A DNA stretch of 64,000 bases, from positions 626,447,740 through 626,511,739 of the forward strand of contig NC_081415.1 of assembly GCF_030272615.1 (NCBI RefSeq), written 5' to 3'. The DNA is from Cryptomeria japonica (taxonomy: Eukaryota > Streptophyta > Pinopsida > Cupressales > Cupressaceae). This document shows, piece by piece, positions 54,430-64,000 of this stretch. Positions within the stretch are counted from its first letter, which is position 1. The number at the start of each line of letters is the position of its first letter. The notes beneath the pieces were generated by a model. The model saw only the letters and a program-made list of their open reading frames with translations. It was not told the DNA's origin and searched no databases. A program made the position numbers and the translations under genes.

Positions 54430-55573
54430 TACCAAATCTTACAACTCCACCATCAAATTCCTTCATAGAAAGAAATTTGCTCTAATCATCGGTCATGTGA
54501 CGTGAACAACCACTATCAATGATCCAATCATCAGAGTTATCCATCCTGGATACTAATACTAATGCCTTCTGGTCTGATATCTATTCTTTAATAGATACAA
54601 ACACAATGTCTTCATTAGCATCACCATCAGATTCTTCATCAGTGATACCACCATCAACAACAATAAGACAATCTCTTTTTCCTTTGCCCTTATACTTCTT
54701 GAATTTCTCTCATTTGTGCTCATTATCACCATTAGGATAGTTAGTAGCTATGTGTCCAATGTTGTTGCGTGGAAAACATTTCAAAGGTAGTTTACCTTTA
54801 TATTTACCTATACCTCTAGGCAATCGCTTGGCCAACAATGCTTCAAGCTTAACTAAACTATCTTCATCATCAGCTTCTTTACTGGATCTGGATTCATAAC
54901 TGTAATTGACATCTCTACTTTTTATCACAGATGGGTTAGAAATAGAAGCTGTAAATGTAGACTTAGATTTGTGTACACTACCATCATAACCATTTAATTC
55001 AAAAGGAGTAAGCTTGCCAATGATGGAGTCAAGAGTTACCTTAGTTTTGTAAATGGACTTTAGCTCTTGAATGGCTGCAACTCAGATAGCGTAGACCAGT
55101 AGCAGGGTTCTCAGTACCTTACTGATCACTGTGGCATCTTCCACTTTACGTCCTGCACTCTTAATTTCACCGACTATCTCTTTTATCCTTTGACCATACT
55201 GTTGGATATTATCACCTTCAGCCATTCGCATGTCATCAAACTTTCCTCTTAGACTCTCTTCTTTAGTAATCTTAACATGTTCATCACCACTATAAATCTC
55301 TTCAATTTTTGTCCATACCTCATATACAATCTTTAGACCATGAACATCCACATATTCTGCATCAGACAAAGACTTGATAATGGCCTCTAATGCTTGATGA
55401 TTTTCTTGTTGCTCTTTCTTCTGAGCATCAGTCAACATCCCAGTAGGTGCAACATATTTAGTATCGACATGTTCTCAATACTGGCTTCCCAGACTCTTGA
55501 TATAAATTTTCATTTTGTCACTCCATATCCTATAGTTCTCTTTATTAAACTTTGGACCTTCCTTCTTCATCAT
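54430..55573 (-). pseudogene. Co3 gag and protease
   Basis: An ATG at 55573 starts MMKKEGPKFNKENYRIWSD. A TGA at 55475-55477 replaces the Trp codon present in Co1. 55438-55082 and 54928-54710 cover most of gag. The knuckle reads CFPRNNIGHIATNYP, with two Cys lost. The protease follows with WIIDSGCSRHMTDD at about 54530, DSG intact. Confidence 0.85.
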
Positions 55574-55629
55574 GATCTGCAAGATCTTTACCTCAAGCTA
55601 TTAGGCTTAGACCTTAGAGGACCTGATAT

Positions 55630-55641
55630 GCTCTGATAGCA
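55630..55641 (-). other. Co3 primer-binding site
   Basis: Minus-strand TGCTATCAGAGC, one base from the initiator-Met type, two bases from the LTR end. Confidence 0.8.
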
Positions 55642-55643
55642 AT

Positions 55644-57065
55644 TGATGGTATGATGAAAGAATAAGTATCCGGTCAAATACTGAGAGGGGGGGGGGTTGA
55701 ATCAGTAGATAGAAAAACTGATAATAACTTCACCAATCTCAAAATCAATCTCTCAAAGTAAACTTAGAATTATCAATGTAATACCACTATCAAGATAAAA
55801 AATCATAAGATAAACCGGTTGACTGTTACAACAAATTAACAGTAAAAACCTTCAAACTCATAAACATCCAAATACTTTTTCATATGTCAACAGACTTCAT
55901 TTCTCAATGCTTTTGGTTATCATGACTCATCAAAGTAGTTAAGTAAATCAACCATAAGAACATAACCACAAAAATATTCACCACTTGACATAAATATTTT
56001 TGACGTGGAAACCCAAATGGGAAAAACCACAGTGAGATGAGACTCACAAGATAACTATCTGAACTCTTTTGAAGTTCGCCCTGTTAGGAGCCTAGCTTGT
56101 TAAAGCTTTACAAAAGTCCTGTTAAGAACAAATCCTGTTAGGGACCACTTGGTTAAGGGATTGACTACAATTCCTTGTTAGAAGCAATACCCTATAAGGA
56201 GTAACCTCAGTAGAGGATTTGAAAATCCAAGCTAATGGATCACCTTGTTAGAGGATTTGAATAGTACCAAGCTTGTTAGAGCATACCCGGTAGGGGATTT
56301 CAATTTTGCTGTAATTGTTAGAAAAAAACATGAGTTTGCTGATCTATCTCAATAGCACTTTACTTGCTTGATTAGATCATTTTCATGCTCCTATCTGCCT
56401 TTACTCAAACTGGAGATACATCATCTAGTTTGGCAACCACACACTCAACTGATCTTTGCCAACTCTTTGCCCTATAAACTAAACAACTTCATCAACCTTA
56501 TAAACAAATCAATTAGGTTGGTAACACAACAAAAAAGTAATTCTCATAGAGATTACAAACAAGTTGGTTCAAGTATGACCGTTAGATTACATAGCAATTT
56601 CTACACATCAATCAAGAAAACCTCGATCGCTCCTTGATCACCGCTTCATCGAACTTAGTAATTCATCATGCACTTTGCACTATATGCAATATACTTGTTC
56701 ATTATCTAGAAAAAAAATGTTACATCAACTCATCAAAATCACTTGAAATTGTCTTCATACAATAATCATATGTGTCATAATCATTGCCGCTCATCATCAG
56801 ATCATAAACCTATATAACCAATTCACAAAACTTAATTCTTTAGGGTTTATCAAAAACAACAGGTAGGGTTTACCAGTTACCGGTTCAACTCTCCAATATA
56901 TAGCGATACCGGTTCACTCCACAAATTCTTCCTATCGGTTATAGTTTCCTTCACTAGCTCTTCCTTCCACTTACAAAACAATATTACAACAATATCATTA
57001 CTAGTTAATTGACATCAATGACAACATAACATATCATTAATGCAATCTTTATGCAAATGCCAATA
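55644..57065 (-). repeat. Co3 5' LTR
   Basis: 1422 bp, collinear with 49692-51122 with scattered substitutions. The right end reads GCCAATA instead of CCCAACA. Flanked by GTTTC. Confidence 0.95.
55679..55707 (-). other. Co3 5' LTR end-proximal hairpin
   Basis: Arms TACTGA and TCAGTA pair over 6 bp around a G-run loop. Confidence 0.7.
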
Positions 57066-57629
57066 GTTTCAATGGACATTGATGTTATAATCTGGGCAAA
57101 AAGGTGCTTGACTTTTAAATTTACAAAGGTTGGCAAGCACTGTGGCTACAATGTAAAGTGTGAATAGATCCAACGATCCTCATAACCCTGTGAAGAAAGA
57201 TGCAAGAAGTTTATGGACTGCGGCATCACGAGATGCTACCACGTGTCCTAGGCTAACCAAGAAGACCAACAGTGGGGCCGCTGACAACATTAGCTTAGAA
57301 GATGAGTTGGCGTTGCTACATCACATATTTCAATGGGTCCGCACATCATGATGGAAGGTTAATATTAGATTGACCATTGGTGATCGTTTGGTTCACCTGG
57401 CTGGACAAGATCTACGATAGAGTTTCAAACTAAATTTTAAAAGGGAAATCAAGGTCATTAGAAAGTGTTCCTTGCTAGTCCCATTAGGGTTCCGAATTTT
57501 GGTTCCTTTAGTAGGTTTTAGATGCAAATGACAAAAGTGTAGGGTTTTTCGCAGATCAAAATAGAGTGAGTCTTGTGTCATGTTTTATGCAAGTTTTGAA
57601 GGACAGAATTGTATACTATGTTATGGCAG

Positions 57630-57941
57630 TGTACTCTAGGCTATAAGCCTTCCTACAAGTGCATGACCCTCATATTTTGTAATATCTTTTCATATGGCCA
57701 GTGGATTGATATTATGGGTCACAAATCCCACCATGGTTTTTCCTCTTTGAGGTTTTCCATGTATAATTCCGTGTGTTATGGTTCTCATTTATGTGATTGG
57801 CTTATTGGTTGTTTTACTTCTTTCAATTCTGTATGTACCAGTATACCCGGTTGGTGTATGCATATTTTAATAAGGTTAAAATTAATCATTCTGGTATAAC
57901 ACTAATTCAACCCCCCCTCTCAGTGTTATTTGATTCCAACA
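57630..57941 (+). repeat. Truncated LTR of the Co4 family between repeats A and B
   Basis: The 3' part of an LTR in plus orientation, ending GATTCCAACA. It contains the conserved CCACCATGGTTTTTCC segment and the C-run hairpin (about 57904-57930). Its left edge shares CAG with the repeat A end, so the junction shows microhomology. Confidence 0.8.
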
Positions 57942-58911
57942 TTTTCATGCCTTGATAAATTTTCTGATTTTTCAGAATTATTTTATTTTATGTTCTTGCC
58001 CTTAAGGTTCAGGGTTTAGGATTTGTACATTTTATTTAAGTCTTTTGTTTAAAAAACCTTGGGCTTGTCTTATTCCTTCATTACCTTTTTCCACTTAAGC
58101 CAAGGGTCGGTTACCATTGGTGGGACCAGAGTTTTCCTAGGCGTGTCCCGTTTAATATATTTTTTTGCTAGCCCTTAATTTTTCCCTAAGTCTAAAGTCT
58201 TATATTTTTGTTAGTGACCTTATGGTAAACCGTGAGCAGATCCTACAGTTTGCGCAACTCCACGGTTGAAAGAGAAAGGAAGATAAGAACCGCGACATCA
58301 GGAGATGATGCCACATGTCCTCAACTAAGAAGGTTAAGCCAACAGTTTTATTTGGCAAACTTTTGATGTTACTGGTTCTCAAGAGTTAAAGACCAGACTA
58401 CTAATGGTTACATCAATTTGCACGTGTTTCAACAGACAATGATATTATAATCTAGGCGAAAAGGTGCTCAACTTTTAAATTTACAAAGGTTGGCAGGCAT
58501 TGTGGCTACAAGGTAAAGTGCAAACAGATCCAACGGTCCTCGTAACCTCATGAGGGAAGATGCAAGAAGGTTATGGACCGTGGCATCATGAGATGATGCC
58601 ATGTGTCCCAGGCTAACCAAGAAGACTGATGGTGGGGCCGCTGATAGCATTAGGTTAGAAGATGAGTTGGTGTTGGTGCATCACATATTTTGATGGGTCC
58701 ACACACCATGATGGAAGGTCAAAAGGGAAATCAAGGCCATTAGAAAGGGTTCCTTTCTAGTCCCTTTTGGGTTCTAAATTTTGGTTCCTTTAGTAGGTTT
58801 TAGATGCAAATGAGCAAACTGTAGAGTATTTCATAGAGAAAAATAGAGTGAGTTTTGTGTCATGTTTTATGTAGGTTTTGAAGGATTGAATTGTATACTG
58901 TGTTATGGCAG
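57942..58911 (+). repeat. Repeat B, uninterrupted sister of repeat A
   Basis: Direct copy of repeat A lacking the Co3 insertion and about 60 bases near 58719. At 58581-58601 it holds a perfect palindrome with 9-bp arms TGGCATCAT and ATGATGCCA around GAG. Confidence 0.85.
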
Positions 58912-60451
58912 ATATAGTATTTGAATAAATGAAATCGAATTCGGGCTTATTCCTCTCCAGTGTATGATTTTGATATCTTTTGAATGAAATAGATCAAGGG
59001 TTTATTTCCTTCAGTGCATTATTATTATGTATGTGGTTTGTGTTTATGCTTTGATCCAAGGGGTCGATTAAATGCTTGAACAAAATTATAGAGTGGTAGG
59101 GCTTGTGCAGGGACATTGATAAGTAGTTCTGGGCTTGGGTCATAGTTTAGATGTATTGTAAAGCAATATTATCGTAGATCAAGATGCTATTAGATTATTT
59201 CTACTATAATTCACCTTATATTTCATGAATTTGACTCCCCAATTGACAAGGCATTGGTCATTAACTTGTTTGAGTCTTTATCGTCAGTTTTGTGCTTTGT
59301 TCATCTGTCCTTGCTATAAATTGGTTGATTATCAGAATATTTTTCATTTTATGTCTATTATTGTGTGTTCTACCCATCTCATTGCTCCAAGTGGTTCAGG
59401 ATCACTGAGGAATAGCCATCCTTTAGCATTTTCCCTCTTTGTTGAGCCTCTTTGATGAGATCATCTGTCTTGTTTTAGTGAATCTTTGAGTGTGGTGTAG
59501 AGATCATAAAATTCACTAAAGGGATCACCCTCCTGGGTCTTCGCAGAATCCTTGTCAGTTGGTCCAAGTTCTTGAGGATTTTAATAGTTGGAGTTGGCTT
59601 CTCCATAGTTATTTGAAGAATCAACTTGGTTTCTGCCTTCTTGTAGTGTAAACCTATTTGGGAACCAACAAAATGGCGACTCTGTTTGGGACATTACATA
59701 AAGTTTTCCAGGTCTTTCTGTGATTTGATGGTTGATATATTCTCCCACATTATAGGACCCAAATATTTTTTCTTATATAGTCATGAGCTTGTTAAATCTA
59801 TCCCTTGTCAGCTGAGTCAATTCTCATGAATGTTGCCCGAGAATCTGTTGTATTTTGTCTTTCAATGTAATTTATGCCTAGGTTTTGTTTTTATTTCATG
59901 ATTATTTCAATACCTCACAAGTTGTGAGTGGTGACTCTGAGATCTCTGTACTAGTGTGCATTATTTGAGGTATAACTAAAGAAGAACTGGAGAATTTGAA
60001 GAAGAGATGAATAAGATTTGAGCTCTCATGATGAAGTACCCTGACAAGTTGAGGATGGAATTCATATGATGCCATATGACGATAAGGAGGTGTTGGAGTG
60101 CTGGTTTTGGAACAAATTTGACCTGTGAAGAAATTCTAGTTGTTCAAAATTTTGATCTCTACAAAGAGGTGGCGACTCTATAGAAGACCCTAATGGAGAG
60201 GTGAAGATAGTCTCAGATCTATCACTGTTGCAAGCCATAAGGTTAATTTCTAGTCATTACAATATTTCTAGGTATTTTGATTTTCATGAGTCAAATGCGT
60301 TTTCATGAAAATCATGTGTAGAAAATGTTTACCTATTAAGTGAGTAGAGAACTAAGAAAGGGAATGGTAGTGATTATTTTGCATACTTCTGTGATACATT
60401 TCCAGATTTTTTGTATTGAGTTGGATGAAGTATGTTTTTAGATATGCATTG
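58912..60451 (+). other. Gy6 LTR end and leader-like sequence
   Basis: No domain. ACCAACA at 59664-59670 followed by TGGCGACTCTGTTTGGGA (59674) looks like an LTR end with a Gypsy primer-binding site in plus orientation. A second GGTGGCGACTCT phrase is at about 60170. What follows is leader-like without gag before Co4 begins. Confidence 0.45.
59674..59691 (+). other. Candidate Gypsy primer-binding site
   Basis: TGGCGACTCTGTTTGGGA three bases after an ACCAACA end. Format and place fit a primer-binding site; the matching LTR start was not found. Confidence 0.5.
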
Positions 60452-61349
60452 TGTTGGAAACTAATAACACTAAGAGGGGGGAGTGAATCAATTTTATACC
60501 AGAATAAAAGGTTTTAGCTTTAACAAAACATACATACTCCAACTGGTATATTGATATAAACGGAATTGAAAGAAGTAATGCAACCAATAAGCCAAACATA
60601 TAAAGGAAAACCATAACACACATATTTATATGTGCAAAACCTCAATGAGGAAAAACTACGGTGGGATTTGTGACCCACAATATCAATTCACTAGCCATAT
60701 TAAGAGATATTACAATATATGTTGGGCCTACACTTGCAGGAAGGCTTACAGCCTAGAGCACACTGCTCATCACAAAATGAGTCTCATTGACTACATACAA
60801 ATCCAGACTACAATCTGGAGAAGTGCTGAACTGCAAAAGATAGCATCTCCTATGCCAAATACAGTTTCGGTTTAAGCTCTGTCTGTTCCAGTTAAAACCC
60901 CAGTACCAGAATAACCCTTACAATGAATTCCTCACATACATAGTCTCTCTGATATATTTCACACTACATTACATCCATTACCTTATACATCCATCCATTT
61001 TGTATCCATGCATATCCTATATATATACCCTATACAAATTTATGCCTTATGTCGGCTTACAAGGATATATATAATTACATAATACATGTCGGCCTTATAA
61101 CATAAATGAATAAGCATTAAACAAGTTTTTGATGATGGATCCAAGATGTGTAAGCCTTCAATACCGATATCCTTTATCATACCATGTTGGCCTACATTGC
61201 TGATGACCAAAGAAATCTTCTATCCTGCCGATGCCGGTGTAGTCTGTGAAGTGCCTGTCGGTATATCATATGAAGCCTGAACCCAAAAACCTGTTCGCAT
61301 CAATGACAACATAATGAAACTTAACCAATAGAGTTTCCAATTACCAACA
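60452..61349 (-). repeat. Co4 3' LTR
   Basis: 898 bp, TGTTGGAAAC at the left and TACCAACA at the right. The end-proximal hairpin is decayed here (about 60465-60500). Confidence 0.85.
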
Positions 61350-61363
61350 ATCTCCCCCTTTGA
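61350..61363 (-). other. Co4 polypurine tract
   Basis: Minus-strand TCAAAGGGGGAGAT abuts TGTTGGTA. A related tract (GTCAAAGGGAGAG) lies about 185 bases upstream near 61537. Confidence 0.85.
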
Positions 61364-61649
61364 CATTGATGGAAACACTCATGTGAAAAATGATCATGAT
61401 TTCAACTGCTGGTTTCATTATGCCCTGCTCCCCCTAAGCTGAATATGCAAAATGCTCCAATACTCCAAAATTACAAGAACTCTATAACTCCCTCTAATAT
61501 ATGCAACCCTTCATTACTTTTCACATGTATACTACTCTCCCTTTGACATCAATGCCCAAAAATTATAAAAACAAATGTCAAAGAATGATAACTGTACACT
61601 GAATATCTCCCCCAAAAAATGTCTTACCGGAGCTTGACCAATTTCAAGA
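61364..61649 (-). other. Co4 spacer between extra ORF and LTR
   Basis: Non-coding; contains the second tract-like copy near 61537 and short CTCCCCC words. Confidence 0.5.
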
Positions 61650-62972
61650 TTTATGGGTAAGCCTTCTCTAATAACTCCACATAAGTATCCTAGCCAATTT
61701 TGAGTGTGCCAGAGATAGATACAAGTCCACTCAATAAATATGCAAGTGATTCTTTCTCATTAACTTCTGCTGGTGTGGGCTTACCAAGTATATCCATGCA
61801 TTCCCTCCTATGAACACCATGTGAATCCAATTTTGGACTCACCAAACCTCTGAGACTTCTATCTCTCTGAATGATCTTATCTCTTTATTTTTCAAGAGCA
61901 GAAATTTGATTCTCCAAAGTTAAAATTTGTCCATCTATAGATATGGTCAGTGAAATTAGTCCATCAAAAGAGTTAGCAATATTAGCTATTTTGTCCTGTA
62001 CCTCTTTTATCTTTTCATCCACTTTTGCTATAAGCATCTATAAATTGCAACAAACCCTGTATATATTAGTACTCTGTTTCAAATAATTTTCTATCAAAAT
62101 TAACTTCTCCTCAATCTTTTTCTTCTCTCTATCAATGATCTGATCAAAAGCGGCTTTCTTAGCCAAAGTGAATTTTTCAAGTGCAAGACGGTTAAAGATC
62201 TGCTGTAATGATTGAAAATCTTTAGAGATGTGTTCTATTATTATCTTAAGATTTCCAGAAGGGCTCACTTCATTCTCAATCTTACATTTCAAGACCAATC
62301 TGTTCAAAATAGTTATGGACTGATCTATAATCCCTTTGTCTGTGGTTCCTTCCTTCATCAGTTTCTGAGCAACCATAATCACCAGTTCTGTGGGACTCAT
62401 CTCTGTGATGTTTTTCTTTTTCACTAGAGAAGTGTCAATTGTCAACAATGACATGTCAGCAACTGGATCCCTACCGGATTCCCCTATTTTCTCAGGTGAT
62501 TTATCCTTTATTACCTCCTCACTTGCACTGGTGGCTTCACCACTTGGTGCAGTCTGTGCAACTGTTGGTTCCTCTATAGGAATAGTATCCTCAAACTTTA
62601 CATTAGTATCCAGAGGACAAGTGTCCTCAATGTTAATATCTTGTACAATGTTCTGTGCATTAATCGGTGTCTCTGTATTTGTCTGTGTATTTGGCTCAAT
62701 TTCCACTATCTTGATATTCTTCAAAACTGAGGGTGGAGTACCCATAATTCCTTTACCTTTCCCTTCAACCGACATATCTATAGTATCAGTCTTTATCTCC
62801 AATGAAGTGAAGAATCCTCTATGCTCTCCCACATTTTTATCCAATCCTTAAGTGTTTCCTTTATTATCTCATTCATCCTTCCTAACATCAGGCTTGTTAT
62901 TCTATGTTTGCTATTAAATACTTTCCTATCTGTAGCCTCAATTGTCTTCTCCATCTCATCTGGAGTTATAGT
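61650..62972 (-). pseudogene. Co4 extra ORF with coiled coils
   Basis: The main open part is 62844-62038, without an ATG at its start; coding signal continues upstream to 62972 in another frame (EMEKTIEATDRKVFNSKHRI). It is followed in the same frame, past TAG at 62038 and TAA near 61885, by VDEKIKEVQDKIANIANSFD and LTLENQISALEK, heptad-like coiled-coil sequence. The middle is acidic and Thr/Pro-rich and the C-terminal half is Lys/Glu-rich. It matches no gag-pol domain. Its place between pol and the 3' LTR is where Sirevirus elements carry an envelope-like ORF, but no signal peptide or membrane segment is seen. Confidence 0.55.
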
Positions 62973-63234
62973 TGTTAGGTCCCAGAGACAACTGAGAGGG
63001 GGGGGGGGTGAATCAGTTGTCTAATAAATTCAAACCAAAAACCAATTAACCAACTTAATGCTTAATACCGGTAAACCAGTTAAGTATGCCGGTAGACAGT
63101 GTTAACAATAAATTGCTATACCGGTAAAGATTAATGCATGAAACACAAACATAAAGTCATCCACAACACATAACACCAATATTTGTATGTGGAAACCCTG
63201 TAAGGGGAAAAACCACGGTGGGAAACCTTACCCA
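62973..63234 (-). repeat. Partial LTR of the Co2 family nested in Co4
   Basis: Starts TGTTAGGTCC and follows the Co2 LTR pattern (hairpin, GTGGAAACCC segment). It is interrupted after 262 bases by another LTR. Confidence 0.75.
62986..63022 (-). other. Nested LTR end-proximal hairpin (Co2 family)
   Basis: Arms AGACAACTGA and TCAGTTGTCT pair perfectly over 10 bp around a G-run loop. Confidence 0.8.
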
Positions 63235-64000
63235 TGTTAGGGTTCCCACAGATACTAAGAGGGGGGGTGAATCAGTATCTGACCGGTAATGTGATTTTCT
63301 TAAGACAGAACAGACAGAACATAAAGTAACAGTGTACCGGTATGCAAGAATTAATGTAATAAATAGAATAAAAAACATCCACATGAAAATAACACCATAA
63401 CACAAGATGTTTAATGAGGAAACCTGGTGTGGGAAAAACCTCGGTGGGATTTGTGACCCACAATATTCACTTACTGGCCAATAAGAGAATATTACTTACA
63501 ATAGGGGCCTGCACATGCAAGAAGGCCAACTGCCTAGAGCACACTGCTCAATAAGAAGTCACATTGACTTACAATGAGGATTATGCTAATCCAATATTCT
63601 ATACTACTTACAATAGCATCTTCAATGATAGATTCAGTACCGGTTCTTGCTCTGTTCTTTACATATACCCTTGACCTATAATTCGCACATTAGGTCTACC
63701 TAAAATTTTTCTTTATGCTTCCTATCCATGTCTTACAAATGTATACAATGATCTCTTTTATATACTAGAGCCATTTTACAATTTGCTAAGTCGGCTTACA
63801 ATAATAAACAAAATATTACATATCAAAAATCTTGTCGGCCTCTGTGCTGGTATACATCTTTTCTTCTATGCCGGTGTACATCTTTTCTTCTGTGCCGGTG
63901 CTGGTGTAGAGTGATCTTGCTGATGCCGGTGCACTGTCTTGCTTCAATAATGCTTTTCCTATAGAATGTCTTGCCAGTGCCATAGGATTGCAAGGTTGCC
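63235..64000 (-). repeat. Partial LTR of a further Copia family, running off the window
   Basis: Starts TGTTAGGGTTCC inside the previous LTR. It has the same two conserved segments (hairpin 63249-63281; AAAAACCTCGGTGGGA near 63435) but a different stem. A 24-bp direct repeat is at 63847-63894. The end lies beyond the window. Confidence 0.7.
63249..63281 (-). other. Nested LTR end-proximal hairpin (third stem type)
   Basis: Arms CAGATACT and AGTATCTG pair perfectly over 8 bp around a 7-base G run. Confidence 0.8.

Larger units (their letters stand above)
49692..57065 (-). mobile_element. Co3: full-length Ty1/Copia element with perfect target duplication
   Basis: 7374 bp, LTRs 55644-57065 (5') and 49692-51122 (3'), flanked on both sides by GTTTC (49687-49691 and 57066-57070). 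Gag, protease, integrase, RT and RNase H are in Copia order on the minus strand, with stops in each. Same family as Co1. RT features DDIIFGG and EFEMSLVGE resemble the Sirevirus group (inference). Confidence 0.95.
49217..57629 (+). repeat. Repeat A, split by Co3
   Basis: Segments 49217-49691 and 57066-57629 together form a ~1030-base unit that matches repeat B (57942-58911). The match is direct across the Co3 insertion: repeat B shows the empty target. No protein domain is present. It contains palindromic GACATCAT/ATGATGCC words and a CCACGTGTCC G-box-like word (57229). Confidence 0.85.
60452..62972 (-). mobile_element. Co4: 3' end of a Ty1/Copia element with an extra ORF
   Basis: 3' LTR (60452-61349), polypurine tract and an extra ORF region (61650-62972) on the minus strand. 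The right side is interrupted by nested LTRs, so RT and upstream genes are outside the window. Family shared with the solo LTR at 44078. Confidence 0.8.

Overview
This 64 kb window looks like intergenic DNA from a seed plant with a large, repeat-rich genome. A conifer or other gymnosperm is plausible, but the sequence alone does not settle it. I found no intact cellular gene, no tRNA or rRNA gene and no CRISPR array. Nearly every recognisable coding stretch belongs to a decayed LTR retrotransposon, either Ty3/Gypsy or Ty1/Copia. The sequence is AT-rich, and reading frames are broken by stops that often look like C-to-T decay.

Layout, with names used only here. 1-900 is unassigned. Gy1 (about 901-3771, minus strand) is the 5' part of a Tat-like Gypsy element that inserted into the 5' LTR of Gy2. 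Gy2 (3772-18872, plus) is a 15 kb Tat-like element. It has a leader built of 21-bp repeats, a protease, an RNase H and an integrase, but no reverse transcriptase. It also carries a gene on the opposite strand resembling a plant mobile domain (PMD) protein. A compound microsatellite (18873-19293) separates it from Gy3 (19294-21852, minus), an Athila/Tat-type pol fragment. Next are a Gypsy-type LTR (21853 to about 22930) and Gy4 (24439-27618, plus), a Gypsy gag-pol cut off by the Copia element Co1 (27619 to about 30053, plus).

30054-32455 is unassigned and holds a 58-bp tandem array. Gy5 (32456-47919, minus, target duplication CCAGT/CTAGT) is a Gypsy element with a gag-like frame and no pol. 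It contains a complete nested Copia element, Co2 (37430-45484, minus), whose own 5' LTR holds a solo LTR (44078-45003). Gy6 pieces (47920-60451, plus) include a gag-like start and a 1 kb tandem duplication. The full-length Copia Co3 (49692-57065, minus, perfect GTTTC target duplication) landed in one copy of that duplication. Co4 (60452 to beyond 62972, minus) is the 3' end of a Copia element with an extra coiled-coil ORF. At the right edge it is interrupted by two further nested LTRs.

Most notable are: the antisense PMD gene and the in-frame loss of reverse transcriptase in Gy2; leaders of three Tat-like elements that share an array-block-array plan with about 20-21 bp periodicity although their repeat sequences differ; and a stem-loop near the end of the Copia LTRs whose stem sequence changes between families while pairing is kept.
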